Assembly (NCBI GenBank): GCA_963789825.1
Contig: CAWBME010000006.1
Coordinates: forward strand, 744,001 to 808,000
Origin: PFL42 sp963789825
Lineage (GTDB): Bacteria; Chloroflexota; Anaerolineae; Anaerolineales; E44-bin32
Length of the DNA stretch: 64,000 bases
Direction: 5' to 3'
Shown: piece after piece, positions 42,725 through 51,104 of the stretch
Layout of the letters: each line of letters opens with the position of its first letter
Numbering within the stretch: the first letter of the stretch is position 1
The notes under the pieces: generated by a model
Told to the model about the DNA's origin: nothing
Database searches by the model: none
What the model saw: only the letters and a program-made list of their open reading frames with translations
Program-made: the position numbers and the translations under genes

Positions 42725-43811
42725 CTATCCCGGGTGAATGGGCGCCCGCAGGACGCGGATCCCGCTCCCGGGAGTGACCCAACCGATCTGCCACCCGCGC
42801 CTTGCCGGACGCCTGCAGCGATGCCAGCAGCGCCGCCAGCGAATTGGGCGGGACCGAAAGCAGCAGCCCACCCGAAGTCTGCGCATCGAACAGCAGCATC
42901 TGCCAGGCCGGTGGCAGCTCCGACTCGAATTCGACTACCGGACCGAAGTGGGCTTGGTTGTCCACACTCCCTCCGGGGAAGATGCCGGCCTCGGCGTAGC
43001 CCAACGCGCCGGAGAGCAGCGGGATGTCGGGCGCGTGCAACTCGAGGCCAACGCCAGATGTGCGCGCCATCTCCTGGGCGTGACCCAGCAGGCCGAAACC
43101 GGTGACATCGGTCGCCCCGCGCACGGAGTGGCGGACTGCAACCTGCGAAGCTTCCCGGTTGAGCGCCTGCATCCACTCCACCGCCTCGGCGACGTGCTCC
43201 GGCCGAGCCAGGCCGCGCTTGAGCGCAGTGGTAGTGACCCCGGTTCCGAGCGGCTTGGTGAGCACCAGGGCATCTCCGGGACGCGCTCCCCCTTTGCTCA
43301 TCAACGAGGCCAGGCTGACCATGCCGGCCGCCACCAGCCCGTACTTGGGCTCCTTGTCCTGGATCGTGTGCCCTCCAGCAATCACCGCTCCCGCCTGCCG
43401 GACCTTCTCGGCGCCGCCCCGCAGGATGTCCTGCACAATCTCAGCCTCGAGGTCAACCGGCATAGCGGCAATGTTAAGGGCCAGGAAGGGCGTTGCGCCC
43501 ATAGCGTACAGATCCGACAGCGCATTGGCTGCGGCAATGGCCCCATACTGGTAGGGATCGTCGACGATCGGCGTGAAGAAATCCGTCGTCAGCACCAGCG
43601 CCCGCGAATCGTCGAGCCGCCAGACGGCGGCGTCGTCCGGCGTGGATAGCCCCAGCACCAAGTCAGGAAACTCCTCTTGACGGAAGGTCTCCTGAATGGG
43701 GCGCAGCACCTGCGCCAGCGCTTCAGCGCTTAGCTTGGACGCTCAACCCGCACAGGAGGACAGGCTCGTCAGCCTGACCTCCCGGCCCGAGGTCGCCCTG
43801 GGTTCGCTCAT
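42725..43811 (-). CDS. selD: selenide, water dikinase SelD, a selenoprotein (Sec23) (also frameshifted near the 3' end)
   Basis: SelD makes selenophosphate, the selenium donor for selenocysteine, from selenide and ATP. Reading from ATG 43811 through an in-frame TGA (43743-43745) gives LTSLSSCAGUASKLSAEAL, where U falls exactly on the family's catalytic Cys/Sec and Lys26 on its catalytic Lys. Downstream family features are intact: DDAAVW, TTDFFTPIVDDPYQYG, NALSDLYAMG, GGHTIQDKEPKYG and GATDVTGFGLLGH. A start after the TGA (GTG 43709) would lose both catalytic residues. Near 42783 the frame shifts; the other frame ends GWVTPGSGIRVLRAPIHPG, the usual SelD ending, at a TAG at 42725. A possible SECIS hairpin lies right after the TGA. 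The Sec machinery (SelA, SelB, tRNA-Sec) must be elsewhere. Confidence 0.9.
43712..43742 (-). promoter_or_regulatory. putative bacterial SECIS element in selD
   Basis: Directly downstream of the UGA, the RNA can pair GCG/CGC, CCA/TGG and GC/GC around a 13-base loop. Alternatively it forms a tight AGCGC-TGAA-GCGCT hairpin with its loop 18-21 bases after the UGA. The position fits a bacterial SECIS, which sits right after the Sec codon. Bacterial SECIS elements are not conserved in sequence, so this is only structural support. Confidence 0.5.
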
Positions 43812-43925
43812 CCTCTCCGTCTCTCGTCTGCCTGTGGCGTCGGCTCCGAAGGAGTCCGCCACACAGCATAGGCTCGCGCCTGCTCTTTCCAGCCGGCTGA
43901 GCGGCTGCAAGCAGGCGGATGGCGA

Positions 43926-44105
43926 TCACGACTTCGGCAGGAAACCGTATCCGAAGGCGATGCCCATCATGGCGCCCGCTCCGGCCATCAGCAAGACCCA
44001 CAGCAAGACGTTCTCCACCAGCACGCCGATCAACAGACCAAACAGGCTGCCGATCAGCATCGCTACGAGCGTTGTCACCAGCACCTTCCACAAACCCTGC
44101 AACAT
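43926..44105 (-). CDS. small two-helix membrane protein
   Basis: This 59-residue protein consists of two hydrophobic helices (VLVTTLVAMLIGSLFGLLIG and VLLWVLLMAGAGAMMGIAFG) with a short polar end. ATG 44105 is preceded by GGAGG with good spacing; GTG 44111 is a weaker option. The glycine-rich helices resemble small channel- or assembly-type proteins. I do not recognise the family. It lies upstream of selD on the same strand with a 114-base gap. Confidence 0.55.
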   Translation of the reverse strand: MLQGLWKVLVTTLVAMLIGSLFGLLIGVLVENVLLWVLLMAGAGAMMGIAFGYGFLPKS

Positions 44106-44446
44106 CCTCACCCTCCATGCACCGACGAACGGAGATTCTAGGGGTTCGCCAGACGACCGTCAAGACCTGGCGGGATCCCAGGCGATGCCCGGCACAGCGA
44201 CCCCCCGCTGGCTTGACGCCGCGCAACGGATCTCCTGGGGCCGGAGGGCAGCCCGGACTGACGTCGATCCCTTGAGCGGCACTCCCGTTTGGGGCGGCAG
44301 CCTGCGTCGGCGGCCCAGACGGCGCGTGGCGAAGGACGGTGGATTGGGAGCTCGGTGGGAGTTGTCGCTGCCGGCGGCACGGCGGAAGATCCTCGCTCGC
44401 TGCAGCGGCTGCGTACCCGCTCCCGCCCGTTGGGGCGAGCTTCGCA
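44106..44446. other. intergenic region without a supported gene
   Basis: This 341-base stretch is GC-rich. Open frames crossing it on the minus strand extend into the metal-receptor gene in the wrong frame and have low-complexity Arg/Ala/Gly translations. Apart from a GGAGG site for the small membrane protein I see no promoter, terminator or RNA gene. Confidence 0.5.
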
Positions 44447-45340
44447 TCACCCGGGGGCCCGCAGAAGCGAGGGTAGCTCGGCAAGCGCCTGCGCCAGGCG
44501 CGTTCCGTGCCAGGTGAGCAGTGCTCCGGGTACCCGGAAAACTCTCCCATGCTCCACCGCCGGGGTCGCGGCCAAGAGCGTCATCAGTCGCTCGACATCC
44601 GTCTCGGTGAACGCGTGGGGCTCGTCCGGCACGAGGATGACCTCGGGTTGGAGGGAAACGACTTCCTCCGGGAGCAGCCTCGGGTAGCGGACATCGCGTT
44701 CGCCCGGCGCTTCGGCGGCAGCCTGGCCGAGATCGGCCTCCAGCGGATAGCGTCGCTCGCGAGTGGCGCACACGTTCTCGCCGCCGCAGCACGCCAGCAC
44801 ATCGTGGGCATAGGTGTGACGGTTGAAGCTCATCCACCACCATCCGCTCTGGGCGTGATCCTCCGTCCAGATCGGCACAAACACGCGCGGCATCGGCTGC
44901 GCCTGCGCTGCGCTGCGGGTCCATTCCAGCGTCATCTCCAGCGTCTTCAAGCGCGGGATGGCCTGGCTGGCGCGGAAGAGCTCAATCACAGTCCAGAGGA
45001 CCTCAATCGCCTCCGCCGTGCTTCTGGGGAAGGTCAGCCAGAGCTTCAAACCGGCTAAGCGCATGGCCTCGACCGAAGGGCGCGTGTTCTCTTCCTGGTT
45101 GGCGATCACCAGGTCCGGCGACAGCGCCAGGATTCGTTCGATCTCTGGCGCCCGGGTCCCCCCAACGGTCGGACGCGCTTCTGGCGGGCGGCAGAATTCG
45201 GTGACCCCGACGACGGCCGCGCCCAGCCCAAGGTCGAATAGACTCTCGGTCATCGAAGGGACGAGCGAAACCACCCTCTGCGGTGGCTGGGTGAACACAA
45301 GCACATCGCCGTGACCGTTCCCTCCGGGCACGGCGCTCAT
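44447..45340 (-). CDS. BtuF/helical-backbone metal receptor-like protein without signal peptide
   Basis: This 297-residue protein has the fold of cobalamin- and iron-complex-binding receptors of ABC importers: QRVVSLVPSMTESLFDLGLG at the N terminus, VVGVTEFCRPPE, ILALSPDLVIANQEENTRP, the long connecting helix and a second lobe with RYPRLLPEEVVSLQPEVIL and FRVPGALLTWHGTRLAQAL. Unlike typical receptors there is no signal peptide or lipobox: homology begins about 20 residues after ATG 45340 and the first residues are hydrophilic. No permease or ATPase is adjacent and no cobalamin riboswitch is seen. It may act inside the cell, or the N terminus may be misassembled. The ligand is unknown. Confidence 0.75.
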   Translation of the reverse strand: MSAVPGGNGHGDVLVFTQPPQRVVSLVPSMTESLFDLGLGAAVVGVTEFCRPPEARPTVGGTRAPEIERILALSPDLVIANQEENTRPSVEAMRLAGLKLWLTFPRSTAEAIEVLWTVIELFRASQAIPRLKTLEMTLEWTRSAAQAQPMPRVFVPIWTEDHAQSGWWWMSFNRHTYAHDVLACCGGENVCATRERRYPLEADLGQAAAEAPGERDVRYPRLLPEEVVSLQPEVILVPDEPHAFTETDVERLMTLLAATPAVEHGRVFRVPGALLTWHGTRLAQALAELPSLLRAPG

Positions 45341-45379
45341 CCCCTCCCGTCTGAGCTGTCCGCGAGCATGCGGGCAGGC

Positions 45380-46091
45380 TCAGGCCAGATCGATGCGGCG
45401 AAAGCGCTCAACATAGCGGGGGGACTCGGGCGGGGCGGATGGATCGATCATGCGATCCTTCAAGCGGAGCAGCAGGGCATCCGGATCGGTGATCTGGCTG
45501 GCATGACGACGCAAGCGCCTCGACCTTGCGCTCGAACATCGCCGTCACGTCGATCACCGTGTTCGGCGTCTGCGGCATGGCCACATACACCTGGGACACC
45601 TTGTGGGGCTCGAGGCCCTCTACGAGCAGCTCAGGGAAGAACATCCGCGAGCCGGCTGCAGGGAACACCGCGTCCAACGTCACCTGGCCGGCTGCACGGT
45701 GGTCCGGATGGTTGATGTAGCGATCATTGGGAAAGAAGTTGGTGGGGTCGCAAGTGACCACCACGGTGGGCTTCACCTTGCGGATCGCCCGCACCACCTC
45801 GCGGCGCAACTCCAGGTCAGGGACCAGATAGCCATCAGGGTAGTTGAGGAAGGTCACCTCGGCAACGCCCAAGACCTGCGCCGCCGCCCGCTGTTCGAGT
45901 TCGCGGGTAGCAGCCAGCCCGGACGGGTCGCTGCCATGTTCGTCGCCTTTGTCGCCTCGAGTGAGCAGGCAGTAGCTGATCCAGCTTCCCTGCTCCGCCC
46001 ACAGCGCCAGCGTGCCGCCGCAGAAGAACTCCGGATCATCGGGATGGGCCAACACCACTAACACGCGGGGGGTAGACGGAGTGGACGACAT
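45380..46091 (-). CDS. PIG-L/LmbE-family deacetylase (frameshifted near the 3' end)
   Basis: This zinc enzyme family removes acetyl groups from N-acetylglucosamine-type conjugates, as in mycothiol, bacillithiol or glycolipid synthesis. The zinc motif AHPDDPEFFCGG is at residues 15-26 and the second ligand region is NDRYINHPDHRAAG. In the first frame the protein ends at 45408. Dropping one base near 45511 gives the family sequence VEALRRHASQITDPDALLL, ending at TGA 45380. About 237 residues result. ATG 46091 lies 6 bases after the RicT-like gene stop, so the two are co-transcribed. The substrate is not defined. Confidence 0.85.
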
Positions 46092-46097
46092 GTCGGT

Positions 46098-47018
46098 CTA
46101 GCCTGCTTCGGCGCGGCCGCAGTCGCACTCGCCGTTCTGATGCTTGTCGCAGGGCGCCTTGGATTTCGCTTCCAGCGCCTTGAATTCCTCATAGGGCTGG
46201 ATCTCGTGCTTGAGGAACTCCGCCCGTCGTCCATCGTCGAACACGACGATCACCGCCTCCTTCAGCGGGATGACATCGTGGACCTTGGCCTCGCCCATCG
46301 GCGTGATCACCCGTTTGTTGCGCTTGGGCAAGGTCTTGCGGGCCTCGGCGTACTGTTCGTACTCGTACACCAGGCAGCAGCGCAGCCGGCCGCACATGCC
46401 GGTGATCTCCTGCGGATTCAGCGAGATGCCCTGTGCCTTGGCCATCTTGATCGAGATCGGGCTGAACTCGGTCAGGAAGCGGGAGCAGCAGCGCTCCTCC
46501 AGCCCACAGGCGCCCATGCCCCCCAAGATCTTGGCGACGTCCCGGGGGCCGACCAGCCGGGTCTCGATCTGCGCCTTGCGGTAGCTGTGCTGCATGGCAC
46601 GCCGCAGCTCCTTCAGCTCGACCTTTTCGTCGCCCTCGGAGCTGTAGAGCAATACCAGCCGCGAGCCGTCGTACGAGAACTCAGCCCGCGCGATCTTGAT
46701 GTTGCGCAGACCGAGCTCGGAGGCCTGGGCGCGTGCCTCGATCATGGCTTCCAGCTCTCGCCGCTGCCACAGCCGCCGCAGCACATGTTCCTGTGGGCTT
46801 GCGCGGCGCTCGATCGGCTTCCAGCTTCCCTCGGGCGGAGATCCGGGGTCGGCCACGAGACTGACGACCTCGCCCATCTCGCGCCCGCGGGAGGTGCTCA
46901 CCACCACCTGGTCGCCTGGGCGCAGGTCCTCGATGTGAGCAGCATCGAAGTAGTACAGCTTGCCCAACGGCTGGAATCGCAGCGCCACCACCTGCGAGGC
47001 GGCTGCGGGACTACGCAT
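46098..47018 (-). CDS. PSP1-domain protein (RicT/YaaT-like)
   Basis: This 306-residue protein is of the PSP1/RicT family. In Bacillus, RicT joins a Y-complex that carries Fe-S clusters and helps RNase Y mature RNAs. The features are an N-terminal domain with GDQVVVSTSRGREMGEVV and the Cys-rich PSP1 core with GGMGACGLEERCCSRFL and TGMCGRLRCCLVYEYEQY. The tail carries CDKHQNGECDCG, a possible extra metal site. I prefer ATG 47018 (second codon of the open frame) because GAAGG lies 3-7 bases upstream. LmbE follows with a 6-base gap. Cluster binding is inferred from the Cys pattern. Confidence 0.9.
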   Translation of the reverse strand: MRSPAAASQVVALRFQPLGKLYYFDAAHIEDLRPGDQVVVSTSRGREMGEVVSLVADPGSPPEGSWKPIERRASPQEHVLRRLWQRRELEAMIEARAQASELGLRNIKIARAEFSYDGSRLVLLYSSEGDEKVELKELRRAMQHSYRKAQIETRLVGPRDVAKILGGMGACGLEERCCSRFLTEFSPISIKMAKAQGISLNPQEITGMCGRLRCCLVYEYEQYAEARKTLPKRNKRVITPMGEAKVHDVIPLKEAVIVVFDDGRRAEFLKHEIQPYEEFKALEAKSKAPCDKHQNGECDCGRAEAG

Positions 47019-47116
47019 CAACCTTCACCCACGCGATCATCCACATCGGCGTCGATCATAGCATAGCCGGTCGGTTGCCGTCCCCTGAGCGCACGATCCC
47101 TTCGCCGGGCGGCCAT

Positions 47117-48202
47117 TCAATCGATCATTTCCAGCGGGATCGTCCCCGGCTGGCGCACTGCCCGCAGGCTGAGCTGGGCGGCAATCTGCTGCGTAATCGA
47201 CACCAGCGCTTTGGCCACCGGACTGTCCGGGTGGGATAGCACGATCGGCTTGCCGCTGTCGCCCGCTACGCGCACCTCGGCCTGCATCGGAATCGCGCCC
47301 AAGAACGGAACGCCGGCCTGCTCAGCCAGCACCTTTCCGCCGCCTTCTCCGAAGATATCGTGGCGCGTGCCGTCTGGCAGTTCCAGATAGCTCATGTTCT
47401 CGACCACGCCCAAGAGCGGCACGTCCATGGTGCGGAACATCTCCAAACCGCGCCGGGCGTCTTCCAGGGAGACTTGCTGTGGGAGGGTCACAATCACCCC
47501 GCCCGAGAGCGGCAGCGTCTGGGTCAGGCTGAGTTGGGCGTCGCCGGTGCCGGGGGGAAGATCTACGATCAAGTAGTCCAGCTCGCCCCAACTCACGTCG
47601 GCGATGAATTGGCGGATTGCCGAGTGCAGCATCGGCCCGCGCCAGATCAGCGGCTGCCCGGGAGGGACCAGGAAGGCGATCGACATCACGCGGACGCCGA
47701 ACGCCTCAGCCGGCGCCAACTTCCCTCCGACCGGCTCCGGCAGCGCCTCGATTCCCATCATCGTCGGAACGTTCGGGCCGTAGATGTCGGCATCCAGCAA
47801 CCCCACCCGCGCCCCGGCCTGCGCCAGGGCGACCGCTAGGTTGACGGCGACCGTCGTCTTGCCCACCCCGCCTTTGCCCGAGGCGACGGCGACTGCGTTG
47901 CGGATCGGCTCGCCGGGTGTGCCGCGCGCCCGTCCATCGGAACGAACGACCGAGGTCAAGCGTACGTCCGCCTGGGCAACCCCGGGGACCTGCAACACGG
48001 CGTCCCGGGCGCTGGCTTCGAGCTGCGACCTGTAGGGGCAGGCCGGGGTGGTCAGCTCCAGCGTGAAGCTTACCTCCCCACCCTGAATCTGAAGGTCCTT
48101 GATCATGCCCAAGGACACCAGGTCCCCCCCCAGCTCCGGCTCCGGAACTCGCCCCAGGGCAGCCAGGACGGCTTCCCGGGTAGGATTCGACTCACTGCTC
48201 AT
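47117..48202 (-). CDS. apbC: Mrp/NBP35-type Fe-S cluster carrier ATPase
   Basis: This P-loop ATPase carries or inserts Fe-S clusters. The 361-residue protein has an N-terminal MIP18/DUF59 domain (LGRVPEPELGGDLVSLGMIK) and a C-terminal NTPase with deviant Walker A VASGKGGVGKTTVAVNLA near residue 107, DADIYGPNVPTMMG, and IVDLPPGTGD. The CxxC often found after ENMSY is missing: here it reads ENMSYLELPDGTRHDIFG. This is seen in some Mrp proteins and may mean a different way of holding the cluster. It lies downstream of nuoB-nuoCD-nuoI and a Cys-rich protein on the same strand, which fits assembly of complex I clusters. Confidence 0.92.
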   Translation of the reverse strand: MSSESNPTREAVLAALGRVPEPELGGDLVSLGMIKDLQIQGGEVSFTLELTTPACPYRSQLEASARDAVLQVPGVAQADVRLTSVVRSDGRARGTPGEPIRNAVAVASGKGGVGKTTVAVNLAVALAQAGARVGLLDADIYGPNVPTMMGIEALPEPVGGKLAPAEAFGVRVMSIAFLVPPGQPLIWRGPMLHSAIRQFIADVSWGELDYLIVDLPPGTGDAQLSLTQTLPLSGGVIVTLPQQVSLEDARRGLEMFRTMDVPLLGVVENMSYLELPDGTRHDIFGEGGGKVLAEQAGVPFLGAIPMQAEVRVAGDSGKPIVLSHPDSPVAKALVSITQQIAAQLSLRAVRQPGTIPLEMID

Positions 48203-48316
48203 CTAGACACACTCCACCTGAACGCAAGCCGCCTGCGGCGGTTCTTGACCGTAGCCCAGCCGGGTCACCGCAGGCGGAAGGGGGACAACGGCCGACGGCT
48301 GCTCTGGCGGCCCGGC

Positions 48317-48664
48317 TCACTGGAGCGGGGCGGGAGCGAGCCGAGGGACCGGGCAGAGGTAGCCGATCACCTCGTCGCGGGCCCGTTCAAACTGGCGGAC
48401 GAGTTCGCCCTCATCCCCGCGAAAGCGCCGCACGGACTGACAGGCGCAGGCGGTGCAGCCGCGCATCGCCCGGAAGGAGTCGGTGTGGCAGCTGATGCAC
48501 CCGCTAAGGCGGATCAGCAGCAGCGAGAAGGCCAGCTGATCCTCCGATGCGTCGGGCGAGCAGCAGGCGCGGTCGACCAGTTCACGCCAGGTGTCCCCCC
48601 GCAGGTCGCGCAGCGCCGGTGCAACCCGCATGGGGAATAGGATGTCAGTGTCGTCCTGATACAC
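48317..48664 (-). CDS. small cysteine-rich protein of unknown function
   Basis: This 115-residue protein starts at GTG 48664 behind GAGAGGTG. Its distinctive part is a central Cys-rich segment: SGCISCHTDSFRAMRGCTAC followed by ACQSVRRFRGDEGEL. CISCH fits a CXXCH haem c motif, but no signal peptide is seen, so a metal or Fe-S site is more likely. The rest is charged and helical, with RELVDRACCSPDASEDQ near residue 30. It lies 21 bases after nuoI and before mrp, so a role in complex I assembly or Fe-S handling is plausible. I do not recognise the family. Confidence 0.65.
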   Translation of the reverse strand: MYQDDTDILFPMRVAPALRDLRGDTWRELVDRACCSPDASEDQLAFSLLLIRLSGCISCHTDSFRAMRGCTACACQSVRRFRGDEGELVRQFERARDEVIGYLCPVPRLAPAPLQ

Positions 48665-48685
48665 GCCGCACCTCTCGGTGAGTGT

Positions 48686-49279
48686 TCAGGCCGGCTTGGA
48701 AGCTTTGGCGGCCTCTTTCTCTGCCCGGATCGATTCCTCGCGCCGGTAGTTCTGCGGGCGGATCGATGCGTAGTACGCCACCGGCCTGGACAGCCGTTCC
48801 TTGTTGAAGATGTTGGTCCGGCCACGATCGTAGGTCGAGAGCTCGAAGTCGTGGTCCATCTTGATCGCGTCGAAGGGGCAGTACTCGGCGCACAGCCCGC
48901 AATTCATGCAGATGTCGACGTCGATGAAGAACTCGATCGGCTCGGGGATCGGCCGGCCGGTTTCCGGGTTGCTCGAGCGCACGATCCAGATGCACTGCGG
49001 CGGGCAGACCTTGGCGCAGATTCCGCACGATGTGCAGCGGTCCAGCCTCTGCCCCTCGGGGCCTTCCTCGTACACCAGGAAGGGGATGAAGCGGAACTCC
49101 TCCGGAACCGGAAGGCGCTCCTCCGGATACTGGACGGTGAACACTCCCTTGGCCTTCACGCCCTGCCGGGTGGCGAAGCTCTCCGAGCGCCGGCCCAGGT
49201 AGCGGATGTCCTCGATGTAGGTATCGAGGAAGTGCTTCCCCGTCACCAGCATGCCCTTGATCACGCCGCTTCCGTACAT
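48686..49279 (-). CDS. nuoI: NADH-quinone oxidoreductase subunit I (8Fe ferredoxin)
   Basis: NuoI carries clusters N6a and N6b in the peripheral arm of complex I. The 197-residue protein has two cluster motifs, CTSCGICAKVCPPQCIWI and CMNCGLCAEYCPFDAIKM. The N-terminal helix (GSGVIKGMLVTGKHFL) packs against the membrane, and the C-terminal tail is longer than usual (about 60 residues after the second motif). ATG 49279 follows GAGTGAGG. It is the third gene of nuoB-nuoCD-nuoI. NuoEFG and the membrane subunits are not in the window, so the complex I genes are split or the enzyme uses ferredoxin as donor. Confidence 0.94.
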   Translation of the reverse strand: MYGSGVIKGMLVTGKHFLDTYIEDIRYLGRRSESFATRQGVKAKGVFTVQYPEERLPVPEEFRFIPFLVYEEGPEGQRLDRCTSCGICAKVCPPQCIWIVRSSNPETGRPIPEPIEFFIDVDICMNCGLCAEYCPFDAIKMDHDFELSTYDRGRTNIFNKERLSRPVAYYASIRPQNYRREESIRAEKEAAKASKPA

Positions 49280-49318
49280 GCCTCACTCCAGCGACCGGTC
49301 GGGGGCGCGCAGTCCGCC

Positions 49319-51070
49319 CTACCGGTCGACTTCGCCCAAGACGATGTCGATCGACCCCAGGATCACCACGGCGTCGGCGATCTTCTGCCCGCGACACATC
49401 TGCGCCAGCGAGGTCAGGTTGATGAACGACGGCGAGCGCACGTGGTAGCGGTAGGGGTTGGCCTTGCCGGTGGAAACCAGGTAGAAGCCCAACTCGCCCT
49501 TGGGGTTCTCGACCCTGCCGTAGGATTCCCCGGCGGGCACGCGCACCTGGTACTGCGGCTTGCCGGTCATGATCTCGCCCGAGGGCATGTCGCGTACGAT
49601 CTGCTGCAGGATGCGCAGGCTTTGACGCATCTCATCGAAGCGGATCAGGTAGCGGTCGTAGATGTCGCCGTGCTGCCGCACACACACGTCGAACTCGAGC
49701 CTATCGTAGATGGAGTAGGGCTCGGCCCGCCGCACGTCATAGGGCACCCCGGAGGCGCGCAGCACCGGTCCGGCCGCCGAGAAGCCGATCGCCTGCTCGG
49801 CGGTCAAGACACCGACGCCGATCGAACGCGCGCGCACGATTTCGTTCATCACCAGGTAGCGCTCAAGCTCCTCGAGCCTGCGCGGCAGACGCTCGGTCAC
49901 CAAGTCCTTGACCATGCCAAAGGTCTCTTCGGTCAGGTCGCGCGCCACCCCGCCAAAGCGGAAGTAGTTGCACATCATGCGCGAGCCGGAGACCGCCTCG
50001 AACACGTCCAGGATCAACTCCCGCTCGTTGAAGCAGTACATCACCGGCGTGAAATAGGCCCCGAGATCATTGAGCTGAAAGCCGATCGCCAGCATGTGGT
50101 TGATGATCCGGGTCAGTTCGGCCATCATCACCCGGATGTACTCCGCCCGCTCGGGAGGGCGAATTCCCATCAGCTTCTCGACCGCCAGAGCATAGCCGAA
50201 GTTGTTGCTCATCGAGCAGAAGTAGTCAAGCCGGTCGGTGAACGGCATGTTCATCAGGAAGGTGTTGCGCTCACCGATCTTTTCGTGGTTGCGATGCAGA
50301 TAGCCCATCACCGGCCGCAGGTCGACGACGGTCTCACCATCGAGCCGGGCGACCATCCGGAACACACCGTGGGTCGAAGGGTGCTGAGGTCCGAGGTTGA
50401 TGATGATCTGCTCGGTGTCTAGCTCGGCGCCCTTGCCGTTCCCGTTCCCTTGGATCTTCCCCAACCCGGCGTATAGGGCGACATCCTCTTCGGGAACCCA
50501 GCCTTCCGGCGAGAACTCCGACGGGTAGCTCACGTTGTGCCCGAAGGGAACCTTGTCCTCGATCCGGTAGACCTGCCCCTCCGGCCAGCGCTTCTTGAAC
50601 GGCTTGCCCTCTTCCTCGTAGTACGCTTCGCGCCAGTCCTTGCGCATGGGATGGCCGTGGAAGCCCTCCCACATCAGGATCCGGCGCAGATCGGGATGCC
50701 CTTCAAAGTGAATGCCGAAGAGGTCCCACGCCTCGCGCTCCTGGAACTCAGCCCCCGGGAACAGCGGCACGAGCGACGGCAGGCGCGGGTCCTGCCGCGG
50801 CGTCTGCGCCTTGAACACGACCCCCGGCCCGCCCTCCGGCCGATAAGCGTGGTAGACAACTTCCATCAGGTCCTCGGCGAGGTAGTCCACCGCCGTCACC
50901 GACGACAGGTAGCGGAATCCGAGCTGGTCGCGCAGAGCGCCGGCGAACTCGGCCAGCGATTCGGGCTTGACCATGTACCCGGCGTATCCTGCCCGGGTGT
51001 CCTTGCTGACCTTCCCCGGGAAGCGCGCTTCCAGGCCGTCGACCTGCAGGTCGATCTGCTGTTCAGTCAT
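49319..51070 (-). CDS. nuoCD: NADH-quinone oxidoreductase fused subunits C and D
   Basis: This 583-residue fusion forms part of the quinone-reducing core of complex I. The N-terminal NuoC part contains REAWDLFGIHFEGHPDLRRI and HPMRKDW. A short linker, LGKIQGNGNGKGAELD, joins it to NuoD. NuoD has the NLGPQHPSTHGVFR loop, GYLHRNHEKIGE, NNFGYALAVEKLMG and ends VILGSIDIVLGEVDR as usual. The quinone-site His and Tyr regions look intact. I chose ATG 51070 (MTEQQIDLQ), about 8 bases after GAGG. The open frame upstream has no homology. Separate nuoC and nuoD genes are more common outside gamma-proteobacteria, so the fusion is a small oddity. Confidence 0.95.
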   Translation of the reverse strand: MTEQQIDLQVDGLEARFPGKVSKDTRAGYAGYMVKPESLAEFAGALRDQLGFRYLSSVTAVDYLAEDLMEVVYHAYRPEGGPGVVFKAQTPRQDPRLPSLVPLFPGAEFQEREAWDLFGIHFEGHPDLRRILMWEGFHGHPMRKDWREAYYEEEGKPFKKRWPEGQVYRIEDKVPFGHNVSYPSEFSPEGWVPEEDVALYAGLGKIQGNGNGKGAELDTEQIIINLGPQHPSTHGVFRMVARLDGETVVDLRPVMGYLHRNHEKIGERNTFLMNMPFTDRLDYFCSMSNNFGYALAVEKLMGIRPPERAEYIRVMMAELTRIINHMLAIGFQLNDLGAYFTPVMYCFNERELILDVFEAVSGSRMMCNYFRFGGVARDLTEETFGMVKDLVTERLPRRLEELERYLVMNEIVRARSIGVGVLTAEQAIGFSAAGPVLRASGVPYDVRRAEPYSIYDRLEFDVCVRQHGDIYDRYLIRFDEMRQSLRILQQIVRDMPSGEIMTGKPQYQVRVPAGESYGRVENPKGELGFYLVSTGKANPYRYHVRSPSFINLTSLAQMCRGQKIADAVVILGSIDIVLGEVDR

Positions 51071-51104
51071 CGGTGGAGCCTCGTGCGCCACAGCTGAGGC
51101 AGCA

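Noticed and set aside
41778..43709. Genuine bifunctional SelD-malate dehydrogenase
   Set aside because: The normal SelD C terminus is present in another frame and mdh has its own start and ribosome site.
44106..44446. Cobalamin riboswitch near the BtuF-like gene
   Set aside because: No recognisable cobalamin riboswitch core is seen, and this region is downstream of the BtuF-like gene on its strand.
48851..50422. 523-residue plus-strand open frame
   Set aside because: It is the antisense shadow of nuoI and nuoCD, rich in His/Arg/Ala without motifs.
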